64,000 bases of DNA from Flavobacteriaceae bacterium (GTDB lineage Bacteria > Bacteroidota > Bacteroidia > Flavobacteriales > Flavobacteriaceae): the NCBI GenBank assembly GCA_028284745.1, contig JANQRC010000067.1, positions 1 through 64,000 of the forward strand, given 5' to 3'. The notes under the pieces were generated by a model. That model saw only the letters and a program-made list of their open reading frames with translations, was not told where the DNA came from and did no database searches. Made by a program: the position numbers and the translations under genes. Numbering within the stretch: position 1 is the first letter of the stretch; each line of letters begins with the position of its first letter. Shown here piece after piece: positions 18,526 to 28,108 of the stretch.

Positions 18526-19521
18526 TTAATTCAGCATTTCCCAGAGGTTGTCCTTGAGCTGTTGAAGTCCTTGTTGTGCGATCGAAGAAATGAAAAGGTA
18601 GGGTGCATCCATGTCTTTGTCCAACTCTACTTTCACCTCTGCCTTCAGCTCATCGTCTAGCATATCAGATTTTGAGATGGCTATCAATCGTTCCTTGTCC
18701 AGCATCTCTGGGTTGTACCTGCGAAGCTCGTTGAGCAGCACATCGTATTCCTTTGAAATATCGGGGCTATCGGCCGGAATTAGAAACAGCAACACAGAAT
18801 TGCGTTCTATGTGTCGTAAAAAGTAGTGCCCAAGGCCTTTACCTTCGGCGGCACCTTCTATAATTCCCGGAATATCGGCTACTACAAAAGTTTGGTAATC
18901 ACGATGCTTTACAATGCCCAGATTGGGTTTCAGGGTAGTGAACTCGTAATCGGCGATCTTGGGTTTAGCGGCCGTGATCACTGAGAGCAAGGTAGATTTT
19001 CCTGCATTCGGAAAGCCAACCAGGCCCACATCGGCCAAGACCTTCAATTCTAAGATGATCTCACGTTCCTCACCTGGTATTCCGGGTTGAGCGTAGCGTG
19101 GCGTTTGATTGGTCGATGACTTGAAGTGCCAATTACCTCTACCACCTTTTCCTCCTTGGGCAATGATATGCTCTTCAGCATCCTCAGTGACCTCGAAGAT
19201 GACCTCGTTGGTCTCCTTATCGCGAACTACAGTGCCCAAGGGCACTTTCATATACACATCCTCGCCATCGGCACCGGTGCTACGTTGCTTGCCACCAGCA
19301 CCTCCGTGCGTAGCTTTGAAATGTCTTTTGAACTTATACTCGAAGAGTGTCCAGAGATTTTTGTCTCCTTTGATGATCACATGGCCTCCTCTACCGCCAT
19401 CGCCACCATCGGGACCTCCCTTGGTCACGAATTTCTCGCGGCGCAGATGTACCGAACCAGCGCCTCCATTTCCCGAAGAAACATAGAGTTTCACATAATC
19501 GACAAAATTCCCTTCGGTCAT
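18526..19521 (-). CDS. obgE: GTPase ObgE/CgtA
   Basis: The 331-residue protein starts with the Gly-rich Obg domain (residues 1-160: [26 protein letters not shown]), followed by the GTPase domain with G1 GFPNAGKST (169-177), G3 DIPG (216-219) and a SKSD-type G4. There is no C-terminal OCT extension. ObgE is an essential GTPase that acts in late 50S ribosome assembly and stress signalling. It follows the hpt-adk fusion by 26 bases on the same strand and probably forms an operon with it. Confidence 0.97.
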   Translation of the reverse strand: MTEGNFVDYVKLYVSSGNGGAGSVHLRREKFVTKGGPDGGDGGRGGHVIIKGDKNLWTLFEYKFKRHFKATHGGAGGKQRSTGADGEDVYMKVPLGTVVRDKETNEVIFEVTEDAEEHIIAQGGKGGRGNWHFKSSTNQTPRYAQPGIPGEEREIILELKVLADVGLVGFPNAGKSTLLSVITAAKPKIADYEFTTLKPNLGIVKHRDYQTFVVADIPGIIEGAAEGKGLGHYFLRHIERNSVLLFLIPADSPDISKEYDVLLNELRRYNPEMLDKERLIAISKSDMLDDELKAEVKVELDKDMDAPYLFISSIAQQGLQQLKDNLWEMLN

Positions 19522-19547
19522 GGTTTACTATTGATGTGAAAGGCCGA

Positions 19548-20654
19548 CTACAAGGTATCGATAACCTTACTCAGGCGCTTTGTGATCTCGGAGATCTCAC
19601 CTACACCATCCACAGCAAAGAACTTTCCTTGTCCGGTGTAATAGTCTTTTAGTACGGCCGTCTTTTCGTTATACTCAATAAAGCGGTTACGGATCTTATC
19701 TTCGTCTTGGTCGTCACTACGTCCGCTGGTCTTCCCGCGTTCTAGCAGACGTTGTACAAGAACTTCTGTATCGACCTCTAAGGCAATACATCCGTTTACA
19801 GTTTCACCCAATTGGTCTAGCAGTTCATCTAGAGCGGCGGCTTGCGCTTCAGTACGAGGAAAGCCGTCGAAAATGAAACCATTGGCATCGGGATGCTTCA
19901 GCACCTCGTCCTTGAGCATGTCGATGGTCACTTCATCTGGCACAAGGTCGCCAGCATCTATGTATGTCCTGGCTAGCTTACCAAGACCAGTCTCGTTCTT
20001 GATGTTGTAACGAAATACCACTCCCGTTGAGATATGAATAAGGTTGTACTTTTCCTTCAAAAATTCAGCCTGCGTACCTTTACCAGCACCAGGAGGCCCG
20101 AATAAGACCAGATTTCTCATTTCACCTTCTTTGATTTTATAAACTTCGGGCAAGTTTCTGCCCAACTCATTGTAATCTAAACCATAGCCTACAATAAACT
20201 TATCTGGAATCTCCATGCCTACGTAATCGATATTGTAGTCTCCATCATACGCCTCGGATTTATAGAACATCGCCGCAATCTTGAGCTGTTTGATGTTCAA
20301 ATTAGAGAACATACTGATAAGCTCTTCCAGCGTGTTTCCCGTGTCGACGATATCTTCAACAACGATCACACTTTTTCCTTCTACCTGGTCAGAAACATCC
20401 AGCAAGGTCTTCACGATGCCTGTTGAAGATAGCCCGTAATAAGAACTCAACTTCACAAAACTAACTTCACAATTGCCAGGATACTGCTTTATAAGGTCTG
20501 AAGCGAAGATGAAAGCACCATTGAGTACCACCACGAACATAGGTGTCTCGTCTTTGAAATCGCCAGCAATCTGTTGAGCGATATTCTGTGTCGCCTGCTG
20601 GAGCTGCGCTTCAGAAATGTAGGGAACAAAGTACTTGTCGTGTAATTTTATCAC
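19548..20654 (-). CDS. adk: Fused hypoxanthine phosphoribosyltransferase - adenylate kinase
   Basis: One uninterrupted frame encodes two enzymes. Residues about 1-175 form a hypoxanthine phosphoribosyltransferase (KLHDKYFVPYIS, VVLNGAFIFASDL, PRPP loop VVEDIVDTGNTL). From Met179 a complete adenylate kinase follows (GPPGAGKGTQ P-loop, FDGFPRTEAQA, a short LID around GRSDDQDEDKI). It combines purine salvage to IMP/GMP with AMP/ADP/ATP interconversion. The frame is open 32 codons upstream, but a GTG at 20654 gives the normal HPT N-terminus and lies 24 bases after a TATCTTTG promoter element. I believe about 370-residue adenylate kinases of this form occur in other Flavobacteriaceae. It is divergent from purK. 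Confidence 0.9.
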   Translation of the reverse strand: MIKLHDKYFVPYISEAQLQQATQNIAQQIAGDFKDETPMFVVVLNGAFIFASDLIKQYPGNCEVSFVKLSSYYGLSSTGIVKTLLDVSDQVEGKSVIVVEDIVDTGNTLEELISMFSNLNIKQLKIAAMFYKSEAYDGDYNIDYVGMEIPDKFIVGYGLDYNELGRNLPEVYKIKEGEMRNLVLFGPPGAGKGTQAEFLKEKYNLIHISTGVVFRYNIKNETGLGKLARTYIDAGDLVPDEVTIDMLKDEVLKHPDANGFIFDGFPRTEAQAAALDELLDQLGETVNGCIALEVDTEVLVQRLLERGKTSGRSDDQDEDKIRNRFIEYNEKTAVLKDYYTGQGKFFAVDGVGEISEITKRLSKVIDTL

Positions 20655-20677
20655 AAGTTGTATGGCTAATAAGGTTG

Positions 20678-20685
20678 CAAAGATA
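20678..20685 (-). promoter_or_regulatory. Predicted -7 element (TATCTTTG) for hpt-adk
   Basis: The minus strand reads TATCTTTG, a full match to TAnnTTTG, 24 bases before the GTG start. A convincing -33 TTTG was not found. It supports GTG at 20654 as the start, because longer frames would begin upstream of the transcript. Confidence 0.5.
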
Positions 20686-20759
20686 CCATTTTTGCCTTTT
20701 AGGATTGACCGGGCAGGCAGCATTGATGATTTAAATGTATTTTTGTGCAAGTTTCATCT

Positions 20760-21917
20760 ATGGAAAATTACTTCTCTTCGGATTTCAAACTAGGTGTTCT
20801 TGGCGGTGGGCAATTGGGAAAGATGCTGCTGACCGAGACCCGTAAATTAGACATCCATACTGTAGTGCTCGACCCAAATCCCAATGCACCATGCCGTATT
20901 GGCTGTAACGAATTTGTTCAAGGTGACCTGATGGACTATCAGACGGTCTTCAATTTTGGGATGAAAGTAGACCTGCTCACCATCGAGATAGAGAATGTAA
21001 ACGTTGAAGCGCTAGCGGCACTAGAGGAAGCAGGAAAGACCGTTTACCCATCTTCTAAGCAGCTAAGCACTATTCAAAATAAAGCAAAGCAAAAGCTGTT
21101 TTATACAGATAGCGGCATCCCAACAGCGCCTTACACCCGATTTGCATACACCAAAGAGATTGAAACCGCCTTGAAGCACGAAACGATCTCACTACCCTTT
21201 GTTTGGAAAAGCGCTCAATTTGGTTATGACGGACAAGGCGTTAAGATCGTTAGAACCTATGCCGACCTGAATACGCTGCCCAATGTAGAGTGTATCGCTG
21301 AAGAAATGATACCCTTTAAAAACGAATTGGCAGTGATCGTTGCTCGCAATGTGCAAGGCGAAATGGGAACATATCCTGTGGTAGAAATGGAATTTCACCC
21401 AGAAGCCAACCAAGTAGAATATGTGATCTGCCCAGCCAGAATTTCTGAGGAAGTGGCCAAGAAAGCTGAATTTATTGCACTGAAGACCTCTTTGGCCTAT
21501 GATCATGTTGGGTTATTGGCCGTCGAAATGTTTCAGACACGAGACGACGATATCCTAGTGAACGAAGTAGCTCCCAGACCCCATAATAGTGGCCACTACA
21601 GTATTGAAGGTGCTTACACCTCACAATTTGAGCAGCATTTGCGGGCTATCTTAGGAATGCCCTTAGGAGGCACCGATAGCAAAGTAGCCGCTGTGATGGT
21701 GAACCTTGTTGGTGCTGAGGGATATCAAGGAGAGGTTTACTACCAAGGCATGGAAGCACTCTTGAGGCAAACAGGAGTGACGCCACACCTTTATGGAAAA
21801 AGACAAACACGCCCGTTTAGAAAGATGGGACATGTCACGATCATAGATAAAGATATTCATGAAGCGAGAAAAAAAGCCGAATCCATCAAGCGAACCATTC
21901 GCGTAATTTCAAAATAA
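20760..21917 (+). CDS. purK: N5-carboxyaminoimidazole ribonucleotide synthase PurK
   Basis: The 385-residue ATP-grasp enzyme starts at the ATG at 20760, giving the family N-terminus (KLGVLGGGQLGKML). ATP-grasp features follow: LPFVWKSAQFGYDGQGV, EEMIPF, and the metal-binding NEVAPRPHNSGHYSIE. PurK converts AIR, bicarbonate and ATP to N5-CAIR in de novo purine synthesis. An in-frame GTG at 20745 is an alternative but lies on a TATTTTTG promoter-like box (20738-20745). purE follows after 7 bases, so the two form an operon. Confidence 0.97.
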   Translation: MENYFSSDFKLGVLGGGQLGKMLLTETRKLDIHTVVLDPNPNAPCRIGCNEFVQGDLMDYQTVFNFGMKVDLLTIEIENVNVEALAALEEAGKTVYPSSKQLSTIQNKAKQKLFYTDSGIPTAPYTRFAYTKEIETALKHETISLPFVWKSAQFGYDGQGVKIVRTYADLNTLPNVECIAEEMIPFKNELAVIVARNVQGEMGTYPVVEMEFHPEANQVEYVICPARISEEVAKKAEFIALKTSLAYDHVGLLAVEMFQTRDDDILVNEVAPRPHNSGHYSIEGAYTSQFEQHLRAILGMPLGGTDSKVAAVMVNLVGAEGYQGEVYYQGMEALLRQTGVTPHLYGKRQTRPFRKMGHVTIIDKDIHEARKKAESIKRTIRVISK

Positions 21918-21924
21918 AGACACC

Positions 21925-22410
21925 ATGCCAAAAGTAGCCGTTATCATGGGAAGCACCAGCGACCTACCCGTTATGCAAGAAGCCATAGCTGTTTTAAGGG
22001 GTTTTGACATCGAGGTAGAAGTTGATATCGTATCTGCTCACCGTACCCCTGAAAAGATGTTCGATTTTGGGAAAAACGCTCATAAAAAAGGAATCTCTGT
22101 GATCATAGCAGGTGCTGGCGGAGCTGCGCATTTGCCTGGTATGGTTGCTTCATTGTCTCCGTTGCCCGTGATAGGCGTGCCCGTAAAAAGCAGAAATTCG
22201 ATCGACGGATGGGACTCTGTACTCAGCATCTTACAAATGCCTGCCGGAGTACCTGTTGCCACTGTAGCGCTAGATGGTGCAAAAAATGCTGGTATCCTTG
22301 CGGCACAGATCATCGGCAGTGCCGACAATTGTGTGCTAGACAAAGTGCTGGTATACAAAGAAGGTCTTAAGGATAAGATAACAAAAGGCGCTTCGGAGGT
22401 GAAGAAATAA
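21925..22410 (+). CDS. purE: N5-carboxyaminoimidazole ribonucleotide mutase PurE
   Basis: The 161-residue class I PurE has the substrate-binding GSTSDLPVM (9-17), SAHRTPE (37-43) with the catalytic His39, and the GAGGAAHLPGM loop. It rearranges N5-CAIR to CAIR, the step after PurK. It lies 7 bases downstream of purK and is followed by a strong hairpin at 22440-22463. Confidence 0.97.
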   Translation: MPKVAVIMGSTSDLPVMQEAIAVLRGFDIEVEVDIVSAHRTPEKMFDFGKNAHKKGISVIIAGAGGAAHLPGMVASLSPLPVIGVPVKSRNSIDGWDSVLSILQMPAGVPVATVALDGAKNAGILAAQIIGSADNCVLDKVLVYKEGLKDKITKGASEVKK

Positions 22411-22439
22411 CCTTCAAGCTCAATATTTCATAAAGAAGA

Positions 22440-22463
22440 GAGGCCGCACAAATGTGCGGCCTC
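22440..22463 (+). terminator. GC-rich hairpin after purE
   Basis: A perfect stem of 10-11 bp (GAGGCCGCAC with GTGCGGCCTC) with a tiny loop stands 29 bases after the purE stop. No T tract follows on the plus strand; the minus-strand side is pyrimidine-rich (TCTCTTCTTT), so it may act in both directions or as an RNA 3' stabiliser. Confidence 0.65.
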
Positions 22464-22627
22464 ATTGATAACTGCAAAGAAGGTATTACCTAAACGGTAA
22501 TTATTTGCCCCAAACCTAAAAAGCAGTTACACTATAGATGTGACAAATATATCAGGCCTGTACTTAAATTCGTTCAACAGAATACCCAATTCGTTAAACG
22601 CACCACTTTCATCGATGATCTACATGT

Positions 22628-22658
22628 AAAAAAGAAGGTCTCTTTTATCGAGACCTTC
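22628..22658 (-). terminator. Intrinsic terminator of the LamG/T9SS gene
   Basis: On the minus strand GAAGGTCTC, a 7-base loop and GAGACCTTC form a perfect 9-bp stem followed by TTTTTT. It lies about 200 bases beyond the stop of the 22861-25254 gene. The rest of the 22411-22860 gap holds nothing that I recognise. Confidence 0.85.
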
Positions 22659-22860
22659 AGCGCTATTGATCAACAAATACTTTTATTCCAATGATCTTGA
22701 CTTGAGATATTCTATCTCTTCGATCTATAGTGTGATAAGGCTTAAAAGATTTGTCGCCTCAAAGATAAAAAGAGCCTGCGATCATCATTAATTTCAAAAG
22801 AGCAATGGGCAACGTATTCGACAAAAAGTCGAAAATACAGGGTGAACTACACTTTCTTGC

Positions 22861-25254
22861 TTATCGAACAAACTTCTTTGTTCCTATGGCACCACTTTGT
22901 AGTGTGGCTCTTACTATGTATACGCCCTGTGACAGGCTCCCCAAATAAGCTGTGCTAGAAGATGCCACCAAGATCTTCTTTCCTGACATATCGTAGATGG
23001 CCATCTCCTTGACGGAATCGTCATTGTTCAGGTTCAACATCAATTGATCTCCTATAACGCTCACACTAAACTGTGCGTCATTAAATTGTGCCTCATCACC
23101 AACCGATAACACCTCCGAATTCCCAAACCTCAGCTGAAAACGGTCGTTCAATTCTGTAGTGGCGTCGATGTTGAAGGTATAGCCTGACTGACGTAGGTCT
23201 GTATAGGTGCCCAAAAGCATGTCTTCTAATATGATGTCTGCCTCAGGAATCAAATACTCTTGGTCGATAGATAGTGTATGCTCGCCAACATTAAGTGCCT
23301 GAATACCGATCGGGACGATATTCTCTACCGTGAGGTCTGGATTCCTACCTTGAATGCTATATTTATCGGTCCCTATGAAGGAATAGAATTCTAAATTGGC
23401 GCCTTCGTTGTTGAATGCACCGTCAAAGGCAGCATCATGGCCATCTGTGGCACCTTCAAGAAAACCCACTAGAATCGTCGTTGTCCTATTGTTTCCACTG
23501 ATGCGTATCCACGCCCTATCTTCTGTTTCGCTTCTACCCTTGGCGTTTCCTCTGAAAAATTGGTCATTATTGGCTACTACCCTATGCGTATTCTTCAACT
23601 TTATGTTTGCTGCTGAAGAAGTTCTTGCGAAAACTGACTGCGCTGTTGCAATATATTGTGTTGCTCCAGGAGGGTTAGAGCCTGTACCAGCTGTATATTG
23701 AATGAAATCAGACTCGGAATTCACCACACCGACAAAGGTCTGGTTCCAATATTCGATGGTCGAATCCAAAATGTCCTGATTGTCATTATACACAGCGATC
23801 CAATCGATTGCAGAAGGATAGGGGTTGCCCAGTAGATTATAATTATCGTCTGGACCATTACGATACATGAACACATCTATGTCACCATTGTTCACTGTGC
23901 CTTGAAAGGTTCTCGTCTCAACACCTGTAGAATTGTCTGGCCTAACTATGACACCCACACCCGCAGGCATGAAATGGCCATTGCCCACCTGCACCCATCG
24001 GCTTGGGTTAGAAGATGCTTGCCATATGAATGCCTTGTATGCTATGTTCCCAAATGTGGCTTGTAGATCTGAATCCGCTTCAACAACTGGCGAGGACCAG
24101 AACGACGTCAAGTCTTGTTGCGAATAATTTGGGGAATCTCTATGAACGATAAAATCTCCAGCTCCAGCAATTGAAGCATCATCACAGCTGTTGTAAAGAA
24201 AGGATCCGTTGTTCATGACTTCAACAGTACCATCATTGGTCATCCCATAGAAAACATTCAACGTTCCTCCAGCAAGAACTTCAACCGTAGCGCCTGATTC
24301 TATGGTAAGTTGCCCGACACGTCTCTCAGTGGTGATCTGCGGTGGATTGGCAGACGACTGTACGACCACCGTTTGTAGCTTGGTAGCATCTGGAACGTTA
24401 CTGCCAGACCAATTGCTCGCCGTAGTCCAATCGTTGTTCGTACCTCCCACCCAGGTAAAGCTAGTATTGTTACCATTACCACTTGCGGCAGCATCGATAG
24501 TAGAGAATCCATTAGACGTGTATTGCATCTGACCATTTTCCATATAGGCTACAAGGTCGGTACCAGTATCTAGAAATACATCCTTATTGGTGTCGATCTC
24601 TGTCTGGGTACGTGGTGTGTTCCATATTCTGAAAAGGGAAAATTCTCCAGAAAAATTGTAATCATTATCATCGCGCCCTGTAAAAGTATCATTGTAGGTC
24701 TCGGAAGTAAAACCACCCACCGAACCGGTTACCCAGTTTGTTGTATTGGGAAATCTTATTCCACCTCCATTCCTGCCGATACTTACATTACCACTATGCT
24801 GATTGATCTGTACTCCTGCTTGTTGGTCTCGTAACACTCCATCCAGATACCAGAGAAAGTCGAAATTGGTGCCATCATCACTAAGTACCAATGCTATATG
24901 ATACCAAGTATCAGCTACTATTTCTCCTGGCCCAGATCGAAACAGCCTTCTATCAGCGGCAATGTTAGCGTTGTTCCTGTAGCCACCACTGTGTATAAGT
25001 CCGTTTTCAATGTACAAATAGAGCACATTTACTTGAGCACCTTCTTCGTACAGGACCTGGCGTGTATTGATGTCGCTGGTCCTAAACCAGAACTCAATGG
25101 TCCTGTTTCGTGTATTTTGCAGATTGACCGCATCTGTATTGGGTATGGTGATGAAATCATCTGTACCATTGGCCGAAAAACCGGATCCGCACGGTTGTGC
25201 GTATAGGTCAGTTGCATATACCACCAACAAAAAGCTGAGCAGTATTTTTTTCAT
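22861..25254 (-). CDS. LamG-domain cell-surface protein with T9SS sorting domain
   Basis: The 797-residue exported protein has a signal peptide ending LYAQ and an N-terminal laminin-G/concanavalin-like domain (about 27-225: NRTIEFWFRTSD, LYIENGLIHSG, GEFSLFRIWN). Middle beta-rich segments follow, including a WVGGTNNDWTTASNWSG-type repeat. The C-terminal type A T9SS sorting domain ends in AIYDMSGKKIL, LSQGVYIV and GTKKFVR. It should be exported through the type IX system and attached to the surface or released. LamG domains often bind glycans, but the ligand cannot be named. It has its own terminator at 22628-22658. Confidence 0.87.
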   Translation of the reverse strand: MKKILLSFLLVVYATDLYAQPCGSGFSANGTDDFITIPNTDAVNLQNTRNRTIEFWFRTSDINTRQVLYEEGAQVNVLYLYIENGLIHSGGYRNNANIAADRRLFRSGPGEIVADTWYHIALVLSDDGTNFDFLWYLDGVLRDQQAGVQINQHSGNVSIGRNGGGIRFPNTTNWVTGSVGGFTSETYNDTFTGRDDNDYNFSGEFSLFRIWNTPRTQTEIDTNKDVFLDTGTDLVAYMENGQMQYTSNGFSTIDAAASGNGNNTSFTWVGGTNNDWTTASNWSGSNVPDATKLQTVVVQSSANPPQITTERRVGQLTIESGATVEVLAGGTLNVFYGMTNDGTVEVMNNGSFLYNSCDDASIAGAGDFIVHRDSPNYSQQDLTSFWSSPVVEADSDLQATFGNIAYKAFIWQASSNPSRWVQVGNGHFMPAGVGVIVRPDNSTGVETRTFQGTVNNGDIDVFMYRNGPDDNYNLLGNPYPSAIDWIAVYNDNQDILDSTIEYWNQTFVGVVNSESDFIQYTAGTGSNPPGATQYIATAQSVFARTSSAANIKLKNTHRVVANNDQFFRGNAKGRSETEDRAWIRISGNNRTTTILVGFLEGATDGHDAAFDGAFNNEGANLEFYSFIGTDKYSIQGRNPDLTVENIVPIGIQALNVGEHTLSIDQEYLIPEADIILEDMLLGTYTDLRQSGYTFNIDATTELNDRFQLRFGNSEVLSVGDEAQFNDAQFSVSVIGDQLMLNLNNDDSVKEMAIYDMSGKKILVASSSTAYLGSLSQGVYIVRATLQSGAIGTKKFVR

Positions 25255-25367
25255 AGCGATAAGGTTTGGGTTATTACCAAGATATACTAATTTACTTACA
25301 ATGACATCTTAGACGTAAGAACTTCATTAGGTTTGCAATGGCAATCGACTAAATGCGTTTTTTATCG

Positions 25368-25397
25368 TTGAAATGCATAAAATTGGTTGTAAATTTA
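25368..25397 (+). promoter_or_regulatory. Predicted promoter of the M3 peptidase gene
   Basis: TTG (25368-25370) is separated by exactly 19 bases from TAAATTTA (25390-25397), one mismatch from TAnnTTTG. The leader to the ATG at 25458 is about 55 bases. Confidence 0.5.
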
Positions 25398-25457
25398 CAA
25401 AAATTAGATCAACAAGAAACCTCTATAAGCAATTAAGCAATAAGATATTACACATAA

Positions 25458-27491
25458 ATGAGCATACTGAGCACGCCTTTTGGATCTCCTCACAACACGG
25501 CACCTTTTAGCAAAATAAATGTTGATGAATTCCTAACCGCTATACAAACAGAAATTGAAAAGACGAAAGCCGAGATCGATAGCATCGTAGGTGATCCTAC
25601 GCCCGCCACTTTCGAAAATACACTCGTACCGCTGGCCTATTCGGGTGAGCAGTTAGAGAGGGTCACAAGCATATTCTTCAATCTTAACAGTGCCGAGACC
25701 AATGACCAGATTCAGAAACTAGCTCAAGAAATTTCACCAATGCTCAGCGAACTCGCTAATGATATTCGACTCAACGAAGCATTGTTCAGGCGGGTCGAAA
25801 AGGTTTTCCTGGCAAAAGACTCACTCTCGCTAGACCCTGAGCAAGCTACATTACTAGAAAAGCAGTACAAAAGTTTCACCCGCAACGGCGCCAACCTTTC
25901 TAAAGAAAAGAAAGAACGTCTGAGAGAGATCGACAAAGAACTTTCGAAGCTAAGTTTGAAATTTGGCGAGAACGTGCTGGCAGAGACCAACAAGTTCGAA
26001 CTTCATCTCACTAATGAAAAAGACCTTGACGGCCTTCCTGAAAGTGCCAAAGAAGCTGCAAAAGACCTAGCACAAAGCAAAGAGAAGGAAGGGTGGTCGT
26101 TTACATTGAACTACCCTAGCTATATCCCTTTCATGACCTATGCGAACAATCGCGAACTAAGAAAACAAATGGCCCTTGCCTTTGGAAGCAGAGCTTTTCA
26201 TAACGATACGTTAGACAATCAAGAGAATGTGCTCAGCATTGCCAAGCTAAGACACGAACGCGCCAATTTACTAGGGTATAGAACACACGCGCACTTCGTG
26301 TTAGAAGAACGAATGGCGCAAACCCCAGAAAAGGTGGTTGCCTTTTTGGAGAATTTACTCCACAAAGCAAGGCCCGCTGCCGTCGAAGAGTTTCAAGAGC
26401 TACAAGATTTCGCGAGAAAGCTAGACGGTATCGAAAAGTTCCAGCAATGGGATGGCGCCTACTATACCGAGAAGTTGAAACAAGAACGTTTCGACCTTGA
26501 TGATGAAAAGCTGAAACCCTATTTCCAGCTAGAAAATGTAATTCAAGGGGTGTTTACCATCGCCCAGAAACTCTTTGGTCTTCGATTTGTAAAAGTAGAT
26601 ACCATAGATACGTATCACGAAGAGGTCATGACCTATGAAGTATGGGACGAAAATGAGTGTTTCGTGGCGGTCTTCTACGTAGACTTCCATCCCAGGCCTG
26701 GCAAGCGCAATGGGGCTTGGATGACAAGTTACAGACCACAGATGAAGAAGAATGATGTCGATCAAAGGCCACACGTTTCTATTGTCTGCAACTTTACAAG
26801 ACCCACAGCATCCACGCCTTCGCTGCTCACCTTCAACGAAGTAACGACCCTCTTTCACGAGTTTGGGCATGCGCTGCACGGCATGTTGGCCAACACTACC
26901 TACCCTAACCTAAGCGGTACCAGCGTCTTTTGGGACTTTGTAGAGTTGCCCAGTCAGATCATGGAAAACTGGTGCTACGAGAAAGAGGCTTTAGAACTCT
27001 TTGCCAAGCATTACAAAACAGGAGCATCCATCCCGATGGGATATATCGAAAAAATAAGAGCTTCTGCAACCTTCATGGAAGGCATACAAACGATCCGCCA
27101 GGTCAGCTTCGGGCTTCTTGACATGAGTTGGCACGCCAAAGATCCTACAGGGATCAATGATGTGAAAAAGCATGAGACCAAGGCTTTCGAAAGCACACGA
27201 CTTTACCCCGTAACCCCTGGAACATGCATGACCACTGCTTTTTCACATATCTTCCAAGGTGGATATTCGGCTGGGTATTACAGTTACAAATGGGCAGAGG
27301 TGTTAGATGCCGATGCGTTTGAATATTTTAAAGAGGAAGGTATCTTCAACAAAGAAATAGCCCACAGATTCAGCGAACATGTTCTTTCCAAAGGAGGCAC
27401 AGAGGCGCCCATGACGCTCTACAAAAGATTTAGGGGCAAAGAGCCTGATACAGATGCCCTACTGAGACGGGCTGGACTCATTGAGGCTTGA
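25458..27491 (+). CDS. M3 family metallopeptidase (oligopeptidase A / peptidyl-dipeptidase Dcp type)
   Basis: The 677-residue enzyme spans the full M3 fold. It has a long helical N-terminal half and the zinc site HEFGH (467-471) with the downstream Glu region (SQIMENWCYEKEAL). The sequence lacks a signal peptide, so it is probably cytoplasmic. M3 enzymes trim short peptides produced by the major proteases. Whether this one removes C-terminal dipeptides (Dcp) or cuts internally (PrlC/OpdA) cannot be settled from motifs alone. It is monocistronic by spacing. Confidence 0.93.
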   Translation: MSILSTPFGSPHNTAPFSKINVDEFLTAIQTEIEKTKAEIDSIVGDPTPATFENTLVPLAYSGEQLERVTSIFFNLNSAETNDQIQKLAQEISPMLSELANDIRLNEALFRRVEKVFLAKDSLSLDPEQATLLEKQYKSFTRNGANLSKEKKERLREIDKELSKLSLKFGENVLAETNKFELHLTNEKDLDGLPESAKEAAKDLAQSKEKEGWSFTLNYPSYIPFMTYANNRELRKQMALAFGSRAFHNDTLDNQENVLSIAKLRHERANLLGYRTHAHFVLEERMAQTPEKVVAFLENLLHKARPAAVEEFQELQDFARKLDGIEKFQQWDGAYYTEKLKQERFDLDDEKLKPYFQLENVIQGVFTIAQKLFGLRFVKVDTIDTYHEEVMTYEVWDENECFVAVFYVDFHPRPGKRNGAWMTSYRPQMKKNDVDQRPHVSIVCNFTRPTASTPSLLTFNEVTTLFHEFGHALHGMLANTTYPNLSGTSVFWDFVELPSQIMENWCYEKEALELFAKHYKTGASIPMGYIEKIRASATFMEGIQTIRQVSFGLLDMSWHAKDPTGINDVKKHETKAFESTRLYPVTPGTCMTTAFSHIFQGGYSAGYYSYKWAEVLDADAFEYFKEEGIFNKEIAHRFSEHVLSKGGTEAPMTLYKRFRGKEPDTDALLRRAGLIEA

Positions 27492-27534
27492 CACATCGTT
27501 TTCACACTACATGCTCCAAAGAAATTAGAAATTA

Positions 27535-27552
27535 TTTCAATGTTTTTTGAAA
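27535..27552 (+). promoter_or_regulatory. Inverted-repeat operator O1 ahead of the GbsR/MarR gene
   Basis: TTTCAA, 6 bases, TTGAAA forms a perfect 6-bp inverted repeat. The right arm contains the TTG of the -33 element of the promoter at 27543-27576, so a bound regulator would block RNA polymerase. The same repeat, with the same 8 flanking bases on its right side (GTTTTAAA), recurs at 28109-28126. Confidence 0.7.
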
Positions 27553-27576
27553 GTTTTAAATTAATAAGTATCTTTG
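27543..27576 (+). promoter_or_regulatory. Predicted promoter of the GbsR/MarR gene
   Basis: TTTTTTG (27543-27549), a 19-base spacer and TATCTTTG (27569-27576) fit the Bacteroidota consensus exactly. The ATG at 27581 is only 4 bases after the -7 box, so the transcript would be leaderless or nearly so. Confidence 0.72.
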
Positions 27577-27580
27577 AATC

Positions 27581-28084
27581 ATGGAATTCGAAAAGGCAAA
27601 GAATCGATTCATCCAAACTTGGGGAACGCTAGGTTCTTCGTGGGGCATCAATAAGACCATGGCGCAGATCCATGCGTTGTTGATGATCTCAGACGAATCC
27701 CTTTCTATGGAAGACATCATGGAAGAACTATACATCTCAAGAGGCAATGCCAGCATGAATTTGAGAGGGCTTATCGACTGGGGAATCATTTACAAAGAAT
27801 ATAAGCCTGGCGAGCGTAGGGAATACTTTGCTGCCGAAAAAGATATCAATGAATTGGCCAGAAAGATCGCAAGAGAGCGAAGCAAACGGGAGATCAGGCC
27901 AGCCATAGACGTGCTAAGAGAGGTGTCAACGATTGAAGACGATGGCAGCGCCAAGGCAAAGACATTCAAGGAAAAGACTGCCGAACTGTACGATTTTGTC
28001 TCGAGGGCCGACAACATGTTAGAAAAGATCACCGAGCAAAAGGAGAACTGGATAACAAAGACCATACTTAAGCTAATGACATGA
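27581..28084 (+). CDS. GbsR/MarR-family winged-helix transcriptional regulator
   Basis: The 167-residue protein has the GbsR-like pattern: an N-terminal helix (KNRFIQTWGTLGSSWGINKTMAQIHALLMI), the winged helix (SMEDIMEELYISRGNASMNLRGLIDWGIIYKEYKPGERREYF, described in short pieces here) and a C-terminal helical dimerisation part. GbsR-type regulators are small-molecule-responsive repressors; the ligand is unknown. The inverted repeat over its own promoter suggests autoregulation, and the repeat ahead of the next gene suggests that it controls it too. The stop lies 53 bases before the DCC gene. Confidence 0.9.
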   Translation: MEFEKAKNRFIQTWGTLGSSWGINKTMAQIHALLMISDESLSMEDIMEELYISRGNASMNLRGLIDWGIIYKEYKPGERREYFAAEKDINELARKIARERSKREIRPAIDVLREVSTIEDDGSAKAKTFKEKTAELYDFVSRADNMLEKITEQKENWITKTILKLMT

Positions 28085-28108
28085 CATGTATATTTTTTTG
28101 AATAAATG

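Noticed and set aside
20655-20750. Longer N-terminus for the hpt-adk fusion
   Set aside because: The upstream codons lie over the predicted promoter TATCTTTG, and the GTG at 20654 gives the usual family start.
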